Positions 1-9,136 of a stretch of 64,000 nucleotides of DNA are shown here, one piece after another (the stretch's first letter is position 1; every line of letters begins with the position of its first letter). The notes under the pieces were generated by a model, which saw only the letters and a program-made list of their open reading frames with translations, ran no database searches and was not told the DNA's origin. The translations under genes were made by a program, and so were the position numbers. Source of the stretch: Podocnemis expansa (Eukaryota > Chordata > Testudines > Podocnemididae); contig ML681995.1 in the NCBI GenBank assembly GCA_007922195.1, forward strand, positions 534,314-598,313, read 5' to 3'.

Positions 1-2471
1 CTGGAAGTGAGGCTGCAAAAAGATGATACAATCTGAGTTCTGTGGAAGCAGTGAGGGATGGGCCAGTGACTTTTACCCTGCTTACCCAGTGCTCTACCCC
101 TCACCCTGTGCAGGCCCACAGAGAGACCTTGGCTGTGTCTGGGACCATGAGGGGAAGTGCTCCTCTGGAGGCAGCTGGGCGCATTTTTTTATGTGGGATG
201 GGGCAACGTACACATGGAACTAAGCCTTGAAATTGGAATCTGGCCTGAGACATAGATAGGATGCAAAAGGTTTGTTGCATGCTGTGCTGTAATCCATAAA
301 TAAGCAAGGACAGCTCTGAAGGTTCAAACCTAATATGCCAGATTGTCAGCCCAGGTCATTGATATAGACCCATTGCTCCATGACATACCTTACCTCACTG
401 ACATCAATGGAGCTATGCTCATTTACAGTAGCTCTGGATGTGGCACACTTTAATTAAGATGAAAGTAAAGAAACAAGCCACCACTACCACCACTGAAACC
501 CTTTCTGGCTGCATGGAATTCACAGAATCTCCCTCAAATTGCAGCAATGTCAGACTAACGTAAGCCAACAAAAGCAAAGCAATACAGACTTCTTACTCAC
601 ATGTTATTCTCAGTGCCCACACTTATGCAAGGATTGCAACACATGGTATTCAACAGGGGACTTGCCACTGTGTGTGAGAGAGCTTCTTTAATATATTGTG
701 CAACAAAGTAATCTGAGGAAATTTTTGTGGCGTTTGACATCTTTAGGTTGGACTCTAAACACCACTGTAACTTTGTGTTAATTGTAATATTATAGCACAG
801 TAAATCTTATAGACAAGCTATAATTACTGTAGTCATATTAGTCACTAAAGAGGTGTTACTCTCAAATTACAGATCAGCATATCTTTGTCAACAATAATAC
901 AGTGCCTGCTATAATTTCACTACAGAGCTACCATGTTTAATGGTTTTACCATAGATGTAATGTAATCAGCCACAACATCACCATATTGTGTTCACATTTA
1001 TATTCAAGAATGACTGCCCTGTCATTGCCTACAAGGAACCTACTTTTTTACTATTGTATTTTCTCTTGGTTATTGAAAACCACATTTTGTGACTTTAAAA
1101 TAGATGCACTTATAGTAATTACATGGTGTAAGGGGTCAAACTACACTATACCCAACTTTCAGATGAGCCTGGAGTTCCTACAATCATGTGCCTTATAATA
1201 CAGCAATAATAAAAATGGAGGCTGAACAGAGTCTCACAACATTGCATGAAGTAGGAAAGAATTACCACTGGAGAACTGAGAGATGGAATGAGAAAGGGCT
1301 GAGTGATGAGCAGGTCTATGCACCTGTGCAGAGGAGGAAGGCAATGCAAGGCACCCTGTTACTCCCCTGTGTATGCTAACCATACTGCAGGTCATAATGC
1401 ATGTGGAAGAACAATCACTGCAGAGCTGCTAGTTTGCCTTCTATAGAAATAGATGTGGAATGGCCATGGGAGTTGAGAGACACAGCTGAGCTGGTGCAGA
1501 GGGAGAAATAAGATGCCCCACAAAAAGGGCTGATGCATCTTAATTTCTCTAGGTAGCAAAGGGAAAACAGGGTCATATCTGTCTGAGTCACTGGTGCATT
1601 TCTCCTCTGTTCTGGGAGCAGTGCACCTAAATGTTTCTCCCTGCTTAAGGCAGAGTACAAGGTACAAATCCAGCCTTGCATGACTTTTCCAAGTCCAAGG
1701 TCTCATAAGGAAGTGTACTGCAGCTCCAGTAGCTTACCCCATGTCTCTTGAGTCCTTTACTGCCTAAACCAATTGATTATTCTGTTTCTGTGACTAAAAC
1801 CCCCTTGCTAATCTGCTAAAGCAATCAGAGATGGGAGCAAAGCACTGTTCTGCTTCCAAACAGTCCACCACTTTGGGAAAGCCAAGATCCAGACCTAAAC
1901 TTTGCAGCTTGAGCCCATTTCTAAAATGAACAGATTGCAGAAGTGGTGTATGGTTAGGCTGTCAGGACACTATAAAATTCAAACAACTGAAAGCTGGTTG
2001 AAAATTCCAGCACGTTTTCTTGGAAGTTTAAAAAATTTCAGCCAGTTGTATGCAGCACACAGCACCAGAAAATGCAGATCTAGTGAGACAGATTTTGTTT
2101 TCAGTGACATGGGGATTAGTCAGAAGGACATGCACTGAAATCAGTGGAATTCCCTTGGGTTTATAAGACTGTAACTGAGATCAGAGTTCTGGTCTTGAGG
2201 TCAAATTCAGACCTGGCATAACCAGATGCAACCAGCTGATAGATCTCAATCCACCAGTGGCTCACAGTATAATTTTAGAAGGGGAACATGAGCTAAATTA
2301 TTTTGTGAGTCTTAATTACTTCTGTATTCAGACTTGCAGAGGGGTAATTCTGCAGCTAGCAATGCAAGACCAGGAACTGGTGATGCTGCCTTTACAAACT
2401 GTGGGTGTCAAAATGCTATTGAAGTAAATGGATCAATGCCCATTTATATCAGCAGAGAATCTGACTTTAAA
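1..2471. other. No gene seen; unique or ancient sequence
   Basis: I see no coding exon, RNA gene or recent mobile element here. Open frames are short (under 105 codons), overlap on both strands and lack recognisable domains. Base composition is AT-rich, as in most of the window. Confidence 0.6.
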
Positions 2472-2479
2472 TCTTAAAA

Positions 2480-2570
2480 CAGGAGTTCCCAACTTTTTAC
2501 TCAGTGTGACCCCATTAAAATTCTGAAAGCTGTTGGCAGCCCCAGAGGACAAGTCCTGGCATTGCAATGC
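2480..2570. mobile_element. hAT-like transposon fragment (left end)
   Basis: The sequence begins CAGGAGTTCCCAACTTTTT and continues with 'tgtgacccc', which resembles the ends of Charlie-type hAT elements (CAGTGGTTCCCAACCTTTT). No matching right end or 8-bp duplication was found, so this is probably a truncated or strongly decayed copy. Confidence 0.4.
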
Positions 2571-2801
2571 TTATGATATTAATATTTTTCATTTAAAATC
2601 ATTTTAATGTTCTTTAAAAATTAAAAAAAATAAAACATTGAATAACAGGCCTAAAATAGCTATTAAATCCATTTAGATGAAATTTTACTTTTGCTTGAAC
2701 TTGGGACTGTATTTACCATGTGGTGAGACTGTTAAACAACCCTAAATTCCACCATTGCTAAATTGAGACTTAAAAGTGTGGGCAGGGGGCACATTGTAGA
2801 G

Positions 2802-2951
2802 CAGTGGTTCTCTACCTTTTTTGGGTTGTGACACACTTGGCAGCATTTTGCCATTCTACACAAAACACCAGAGGGCCCCCCCCCCAGGCCAAATCCAGCC
2901 ATCTCCCTAGCTCTCCGTGACACACTCACTGATGTGTGGTGAGAACCACCA
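2802..2951. mobile_element. Short non-autonomous hAT element
   Basis: The left end reads CAGTGGTTCTCTACCTTTTT and the right end GGTGAGAACCACCA, imperfect inverted repeats typical of Charlie-like hAT elements. The flanks are TTGTAGAG (2794-2801) and TTGCAGAG (2952-2959), an 8-bp target duplication with one mismatch. The internal text 'ccatctccctagctct..gtgacacactcactgatgtgtgg' recurs at 47.2 kb, so both are copies of one family. There is no coding capacity. Confidence 0.8.
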
Positions 2952-2959
2952 TTGCAGAG

Positions 2960-4879
2960 ATTCTGGGCACTCCTTTTCTGTATTGGTATCCGGTAACAGT
3001 TGTCTGGAATGTGGGCTCTTCCCTGGTGCTGTCTCAGTTTTGCCGTGGGTTGCTCTGGCTTCTAGATCAGCCCTAATACCTTAGGATACAAAATAACTTA
3101 AAGACACCTAACCTCTTTTCCCCTGGACTGCCAGTTATGTTGTACTGAATCTTTTTAGTGCCTTGCAGTAAGTGTCCTCATTCATCTCACTTAATCCGAC
3201 CCGCAACATTGTGACCACACCCCTTCCTCACTTTCCTAACCCTGGCAGCACACAAGCACCGTGGAACTCCCCATCTTTCCTTCTCTCCTATCCCCCCCTG
3301 TGCCTCGCTCCTGCCCCATCCCCAGCCATGCCTCCCCACTGCTGTTGAGCATCTATCTTCTCAACCCTATGTTTTATTGGGAACCACTCTCTTAGGAGGT
3401 AACAGTTTTATGGAGTTGTTTTTCAGGTGGTGCTTACTCACTCATTAGTGAAAAATGTGTGTAAGGGGACTGGGAAAGAAGGAGTAAATACTGTTTGCTG
3501 AGTCAAGACAGGAAAGCTAATGGCATAATAAGTTAGTATTACCAAATATTTTGGTTCTAATTCAAGCAGAGTTTAGTCCCTGATTTAAACGTCTGTTGAG
3601 ATTGAGAAAAAAATATTCATAGGATAATTCCTTTCCTATTTTACATCAGGTTATTATATTGTGCACACAGACCCACAGGAATTTATTCTTGGATGCCTAA
3701 TAACAAATACAGATATTTTTTCATTCCAAGAAAAAGATTCCACATAGACTGGAAAAATCCCTTTCTAGCCTCTGTGTCTTTTTCCCTGTGTATCTTCACC
3801 TTGTTGTCCTCTCTCCTGCCAGATGTTACCTCTAGTTCATGTAAGAAAGTAGTGTATTCAATAGATAGTGTTAAGTTGTCTTTCATCTGTCCTAAGCAAT
3901 TCAACTATTCAAGGAGAGAAGGAAAGCAATAGGCACAAACTCCAATACTCTGCTAAGTGTCTGCACAGTTCTTCATCAATCCAGACTTTAGAGGAGCATT
4001 CTGGAGACACATATAGTGAAGACACACCAAACACAAAAAGGACTGGTTTGATCAAGAAGATTTGTATTCAAGAGATTTAATTTCTGTGAAGACTGACAAT
4101 GCCTGCCTGTTCTTCCCCTTATACTAACCATTTCATGGTGAATGTATGGGCAGCAGCAAATGAACATTACAGGATAAACTCTGCCCTGATTATTCTCAAC
4201 ACAGCCAGAGTTATTTATTTCAGTGAGATTTCCTGGAGTGTCTATCCTTATAGGATTTTTCCCAAGGACCTCGTTCAGTTAACAATAGTAGTCAGTCTGC
4301 TCTGTTAAACCTGTATAAAAAGTAAAAACAGAGGAACTCTATTAATTTCAGTGAAGTTTCTCTGGATTTATGCAAGTGTTCTTGAGAGCAGAATCTACTT
4401 CCAGGTAATGAGCCATCCAGGTTTCTAGAAAAACTGTTCTAATTAATTAATGACTTGTGGGCTGAATCTAAACTAGATTTTATAACAGGTCCCTTCCAGT
4501 TTTTGATCTGACTGAAGTGAAGAGCATAGGGATGGGTTTGTCTTTGGGTTTCAAATCCTGAAACTCTCTGAAATATGGGAAATGGACGAGAGAGGGTCGA
4601 GAGGGGTTTCACCTTGCTACAAAACTGATTCAAATATTTTTTTGCTAGAAGTAGTTGAACACAATAATGATAGGTGTGGGTAGAGTTAAAATGTGGAAAT
4701 ACCATGGAAAATAATACTTCTTAGGACACAGTGGGTGACATTTTGTCCTATTAATGGCAACAGGAAAATGCACATGGACTTCAATGAGGTTAAGATTTTC
4801 ACTACTACACGTGATTTATTAGATTTTGATGCTAACTTACAGAATCACTCTTATCTAAGCCCTAGCCTATGTTTGCGCT
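2960..4879. other. No gene seen; includes ancient repeat scraps
   Basis: No exon or recent element is recognisable. Phrases such as 'ttcagtgagatttcctgga' (about 4,216) and 'ttcagtgaagtttctctgga' (about 4,350) match an old, degraded reptile-wide repeat pattern seen again at 26.7 and 30.9 kb. The 3.2-3.35 kb stretch is locally C-rich. Confidence 0.5.
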
Positions 4880-5141
4880 GGGTTTTGGGGCAGTTAACCG
4901 GCATTTACGCAAAGCACATAAAATGCCTTGTGTAAATGCCAACAACTCTTAGCTACCAGGACACGCTCGGGAAGGCTGACTGCAAATGCCTTACGGTCGT
5001 CTTTCCCATACACCTTCTGGCCCCCAGGACTCATGGATCTGACTTCCAGGGGCACAGCAGTGACTCCAGACTTGCTGCTAAGTGCTCCAGAATGCTGGGC
5101 TGATGGTGGCAAATCGCCACCATCAATATAGACGTACCCTA
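4880..5141. mobile_element. Probable Harbinger-like remnant (right end only)
   Basis: The stretch ends with ATATAGACGTACCC, a degraded form of the GTGTAGACATACCC right terminus seen at many elements in this window. It lies immediately before another element starting at 5,153. The left end is not recognisable. The call rests on the terminus and context only. Confidence 0.35.
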
Positions 5142-5152
5142 AGACTCTCTAT

Positions 5153-5690
5153 GGCTATGTCTACACTAGAGGGCTCAGTTAAACTGGATTAATAAAGTTT
5201 ACTTTATTAAGCCAGCTTAGAGAGTCCAGGGCCTACAGCAATATAGGTTGCTGCTGGGGTCCCACGGTGGGGGATCTTTGCCCCAATGGCTATGTCTACA
5301 CTACAGGGCTCAGTTAAGCTGGCTTAATAAAGTCTGCTTAAAACAGACTTTATTAAGCTGGCTTAGCACGTCCATACTCAAAATGTCAGGAGACTGCCCA
5401 CATCCACACTGGCAGCTGCTAGGTCACCCTAGGACTGGTGCATTGTGGGTACCTGGCCCACAGACCACCACAGCAGAGGTGTCCCTCTCTTCTGGCCACT
5501 CCTTTACTATAGGAAGTGAGTGACCACCCCAACCTCCATACTGTGTGTGGCAGCAGGGAGCCCAGGGAGCCTGATGTAGCCCAGCGATGTGCCAGTGCAG
5601 CACTCCACACCCTCCCTGCATTGCCCAGACTCCTCTGGAACAGATGCCTCAGGGCAAAAACACCAGGAAACAGCACATAGAGGAAGGTGA
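5153..5690. mobile_element. Truncated Harbinger-like element with duplicated left end
   Basis: The left terminus GGCTATGTCTACACTAGAGG starts at 5,153 after TAT. It is followed by TTAATAAAGT/ACTTTATTAA palindromes. A second left terminus, GGCTATGTCTACACTACAGG, starts at 5,289 and repeats the same module. Downstream sequence (5,400-5,690) is GC-richer, as in the interiors of other Harbinger-like elements here. No right terminus is present, so the copy is truncated or rearranged. Confidence 0.6.
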
Positions 5691-5795
5691 AGTCAAATCA
5701 CTCCTTATAATGGGGAAAAAAATCTATAGTCAGGATTTAATCCTGCTTTCACACAGTCTAATCTAAAAGAAATAGCAACTTTCTTTCTTTCTTTC

Positions 5796-6010
5796 CATGT
5801 GCTATTTCCCAGTGTTTGAATCTTAACAACTGCTTTGATTTGCTGTTAGACTGTGAGCTGATCCTATGTCGTACACTCCTCTGCATTTATTTCCTACCAT
5901 TCTGTAAATTCCCCCATCCTCAAATTGTCTGATGAAGTGGGATTTTTCTCCCATGAAAGCTCATCCAATAAATAAATTTGTTAGTCTTAAACAGTGCCTC
6001 TGGACTCCTT
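5796..6010 (-). repeat. SINE-like repeat, first half (split by a MITE)
   Basis: This matches the copies at 13,381-13,643 and, in opposite orientation, 35,835-35,967. Shared phrases are 'gtctgatgaagtgggatt', 'ctcatgaaagctcat', 'aataaatttgttagtctt' and 'ggactcctt'. The family is abundant in turtle and crocodilian genomes as I remember them. Its exact class (SINE or Penelope/CR1 tail) I leave open. The copy is interrupted at 6,010 by the MITE at 6,011-6,392 and resumes at 6,393. A short (CTTT)n run (about 5,772-5,794) precedes it. Confidence 0.75.
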
Positions 6011-6392
6011 GGCTATGTTCACACACGGGGTTATTTCGATACAAGTTGTTTCGATACAAGTTGTATCGAAGTAACGCCTTATTTAGAAATAAGTTAATTC
6101 GAATTAAGGAGAAAAGCAGGAATTGAAATAGCAAGTTCAGACAACAGTTATTTTGAAATGAGTCACTGTTGTTTCAAAACAACATGTTCAGATGGCATTG
6201 TTTCGAAACAATCGTTTCAAAACAACGTTGTTTCATCCCCACATGGGGTTTAAGTTGTTTTGAAACAACGCCATTGTTTCGAAACAACGGAACCCATTGT
6301 TTTGAAACAACAGTGCGTCGTGTGAACATGGCCTTTCTTATTTCGAAACAACCTCTGTTGTTTCAAAATAAGACTGCTGTGTGAACACACCC
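6011..6392. mobile_element. Palindrome-rich Harbinger-type MITE, TSD CTT
   Basis: The termini are GGCTATGTTCACACAC at the left and GTGTGAACACACCC at the right, inverted repeats of each other. CTT flanks both sides (6,008-6,010 and 6,393-6,395). The interior is almost entirely short palindromes of the type TTGTTTCGAAACAA and TTATTTCGAAATAA, with some CpG sites decayed to TG or CA. It is non-coding, about 382 bp. The 3-bp duplication and end sequence fit PIF/Harbinger. The insertion splits a SINE-like repeat, which confirms the boundaries. Confidence 0.85.
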
Positions 6393-6415
6393 CTTGTTTG
6401 TTTTACAACAATGTC
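6393..6415 (-). repeat. SINE-like repeat, second half
   Basis: After the duplicated CTT the text 'gtttgttttacaacaatg' resumes the SINE seen intact at 13.6 kb ('gcttgttttgctgaacta'). Joining 6,010 and 6,393 without one CTT restores the order expected for the family. Confidence 0.6.
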
Positions 6416-6429
6416 AGGGGGGTCCTTTG

Positions 6430-6800
6430 AGAAGGGCAGACACACAGGGTTGGTCGGAGATCGGGAGAGGCAGGCAAGGTCAGGCTGAAAAGGGCAAGGG
6501 GAAAACAGGGGTTTGGGCAGAGAAGGGGGAGACACCGAGGATTGGGCTGAGAAGGGCAAGTGGGGGGACATACAAGTTTGGGCAGAGAAGGTGGAGACTT
6601 GTGGGTTTAGGTTGAGAACGGGGGAGACATGCAGGGTCGGGCTGAGAACGGGGGAGACATGGAGGGTCGGGCTGAGAATGGGGGAGACATGCAGAACTGG
6701 CAAAGAACAGGGGAGACGTGCAGAGCGGGCTGAGAACAGGGGAAATGCTGGGTTGGGCTGTGATGCCCGGTCTGGCTCAGAATGTGGGAGATACGTCAGG
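6430..6800. repeat. G-rich minisatellite
   Basis: Imperfect tandem units of roughly 30 bp centre on 'ggctgagaacgggggagac' and 'atgcagggtcg'. The repeats generate long open frames on both strands (up to 155 codons) that are low-complexity and not genes. The array probably lies inside a Harbinger-like element whose right end is at 7,481. Confidence 0.75.
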
Positions 6801-6894
6801 GACATGGGGAGTTTGGCTGTGGTCTACACAGCTGGGAACAATCCCAACCATGTTGTGCCTTCTAGCCAGGCTCCATCCCCATGTTTTCTGTGGT

Positions 6895-7105
6895 TGGGAG
6901 ACCAATTAAGTCGACTTAAGGCAACTTCCCCTCCACATTGCCCTAAGTTGACTTAATAACGTCAACTTAACTGTAAAGTCAACTTTATAAGCAGAAGTAA
7001 TAAAGTCGACCTTACCTGATGCTAAAGTCAACTTTACTGCTCTGCAGTGTAGACAGGGCTTTGTTTAAGTCGACTTCAGGGCCCTTAAGTCAACTTAAAC
7101 ACACA
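6895..7105. mobile_element. Right terminal region of a Harbinger-like element
   Basis: Subterminal AAGTCGACTT and AAGTTGACTT palindromes run up to a break at 7,105. The last 14 bases of this end, GTGTAGACATACCC, lie at 7,468-7,481, separated by a nested MITE. The start, 'gagaccaattaagtcgact', matches the right end at about 8,928 ('gaggccaattaaattgact'), so these are related right termini. Confidence 0.65.
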
Positions 7106-7464
7106 GGGTATGTCTACACTGTATGTTTAAGTCGACTTAAGGGTCCTTAAGTCGACTTAAACAAAGCTCTGTCTACATTGCAGGGCAATAAAGCCAACTT
7201 TAGCACTTCTGCTTATAAAGTCGACTTTACAGTTAAGTCGACTTTATTAAGTCAACTTAATGCAATGTGGAGTTACTAAGTCAACTTAATAAAGTCGACT
7301 TAGTCCAGTGGGGCCACTAAAGTCGACTTTATAAAGTCGAATTAAGCCAAGGCACACATTTAAAGTTGACTTTATAAAGTCGACTTAATATAGTGTAGCC
7401 TTCCTAAGTTGACTTAATAAGGTCTACTTAAAGTCAACTTTGCTTTTATAGTGTAGACTTACCC
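7106..7464. mobile_element. GTCGAC-type Harbinger MITE, TSD ACA
   Basis: The left end is GGGTATGTCTACACTGTA and the right end TATAGTGTAGACTTACCC. ACA flanks both sides (7,103-7,105 and 7,465-7,467). The interior is a string of TTAAGTCGACTTAA-like palindromes, many with intact CpG, which suggests a fairly young copy. It has no coding capacity. Its first 180 bases are a diverged inverted copy of the preceding terminal region, so the two form a large hairpin. Confidence 0.82.
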
Positions 7465-7467
7465 ACA

Positions 7468-7481
7468 GTGTAGACATACCC
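7468..7481. mobile_element. Terminal 14 bp of the outer Harbinger-like element
   Basis: GTGTAGACATACCC completes the right terminus interrupted by the nested MITE. It is followed by AAT (7,482-7,484), a candidate 3-bp target duplication whose partner was not found. Confidence 0.55.
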
Positions 7482-7485
7482 AATG

Positions 7486-8801
7486 AGAATGAAAGCCCCG
7501 TGTCAGGGCCTCCAGGGCACAGGTCTGGCACTTCAGGGCATGCATCTGCTGCTCCATGAGGTTGAGCATGCAGTCCATCTGGGCCTACTCGACCCCTGTG
7601 GTGGATGTTCTCCTCCTCCCTCTCCTACTCCTGCCAGGCTTGGAGGTCCACCTCGGCATGCTCAGTCAGCTGGAGGTGGTCCTCCAGTATCTCATCCCTA
7701 GAGCAACACGCCATCCTTCTCCTGGTCAGGGCTGGACGCCCCCCGGGAGTGACCAGTGTCAAGGTTGCATGATTTGCAGGACAGAAGCAAAGACAGGAGT
7801 TCCCCCCATTAGGTAGTGCAGAGTGCAGGCTGACAGCACCTGCTGTCCCATGCCTATTCCCCTGCTTCCCACTCCCCATGTCCTTTGGGAAAGGACCCCT
7901 TAGCAGATGCTGCTGTGCTCTGCTGCATGGGGCATATGCAGTGCCCAGGTTGTGAGCCCCAGACAGCCCTGTCCCGGGGGTCTCTCCTGAGGCCACATGC
8001 CAGTGGTGTTGGACACATGCTGTCTCGCCTTGGCTGATCCACCAATAGTGCTCCCACCCCATGTCCTGCCAGACCTCTTCCCACGTCAGCTCCAGATCCT
8101 CCCTGCCACATTGCCCCTTGCCCTTGTGCCCCCGTGGGAGTGTCCCTGCCCCCCCCAGATCCTGACTGTCCCCAGGTAGTGCCCCCCACAGTCCCTTTCC
8201 CAACTGCCTGTCCCACCATGCCTGCAGGGAGGGACCACTCACTGGCATGTGCAGCAGGAGCCCGGCATGATGTCCCCTCATCCACAGTGGGGGGAGCCTT
8301 CTCCTGGCTCCCTAGGATGAACTCTGGGCTAGCAGTTCCTAGGGCCGGTGTGGTGCCCTGTGCTAGGGTACTCATGTTGCCCCAGCTCAGCACCAGGTCC
8401 TCATCCACCAAGCCCTCCTCCTGGCCATCATCTTGGGAGGGGGGGGGGTCAACAGTGCTAGGTGGCTGGCCTTCATTAGTCTCGTGGCCTAGGAAGGAGT
8501 GCAGCTAGGTGTACTAGGGCCAGGTGGTGTTGGCTGCCTCTGAGCACTGCATGGCCTGCTGGGCCCTGTGATAGCCCTGGAGGAGGTCTTTGACCTTCAC
8601 CCTCACCTGCTGGGTGGTGAAGGTATGGCCCCTCTCTGCCAGGGCCTCAGATATGGACCCATACACATCCTGGTTCTTCAGGCTCCCCTATGGCTGGGAA
8701 TGTATGGCTTCATCCCCCCAAATGGCCAGGAGATCCTAGATCTCCTGGTGAGTCCAGGATGGGGCTCTCTTCCTGGCATGCCTAGCTCTGCTCTCAGCCA
8801 T
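7486..8801 (-). pseudogene. Decayed Harbinger Myb/SANT-like protein gene
   Basis: Read on the minus strand from an ATG at 8,801, the frame encodes a basic N-terminus and a Myb/SANT-like (trihelix) fold: pattern W-T-x-x-E-x..DLLAIWGDEAI, then QDVYGSISEALAERGH and QQVRVKVKDLLQGY. This is the DNA-binding partner protein of PIF/Harbinger transposons. In-frame stops lie at 8,736-8,738 and 8,688-8,690, with more near 8,510. An acidic tail (8,470-8,250) ends at a GTGAGT splice donor (exon end 8,243), at the same place as in the better copy at 56.5 kb. A second exon (about 7,730-7,486) encodes RRMACCSRDEILE and a glutamine-rich helix with a further stop. No transposase accompanies it. It is dead as a gene; the family assignment is firm, the exon 2 boundary approximate. 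Confidence 0.72.
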
Positions 8802-8927
8802 GCCTGCCACACAGCTGGAGTCCTGGCTAGGTCTGGCTCTGGAGCAAGGTGGGCAAGGCTCTATCCTGCTCTGGGATTGGCCAGAGTAGGCACTTCCTGG
8901 TTGCCAGGAACATTTCAGATGGCCAGG

Positions 8928-9133
8928 AGGCCAATTAAATTGACTTAAGTCTATTGCCAGGGCAGGCTACATTGGCTTAAGTTGGCTTAACAATGTTGAC
9001 TTAAAAATTAAGTTAACTTAACAAGTGAGAGTTGTTAAGTCAACTTAAGCAAATACTTAAGTCAACTTAATTAATTCTAGATGTAGCCTGGGCTTTGCTT
9101 AATTCAACTTAAGCCTCTAGTGTAGACATAGCC
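8928..9133. mobile_element. Right end of the Myb-bearing Harbinger element
   Basis: Subterminal TTAAGTCAACTTAA palindromes, mostly without CpG, end in CTAGTGTAGACATAGCC at 9,133. TAT follows (9,134-9,136). It lies upstream of the Myb pseudogene start, the same arrangement as in the element at 53.5-57.5 kb. No matching left end with TAT was found, so the element is truncated or rearranged on its left. Confidence 0.65.
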
Positions 9134-9136
9134 TAT

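Noticed and set aside
6338..6956. Long open frames of 155 and 147 codons
   Set aside because: They are products of a G-rich minisatellite of about 30-bp units; the encoded peptides are simple repeats with no domain.
5153..9133. CRISPR-like array of short repeated palindromes
   Set aside because: Repeats are not regularly spaced, have no unique spacers of constant size, and lie in vertebrate transposon ends.
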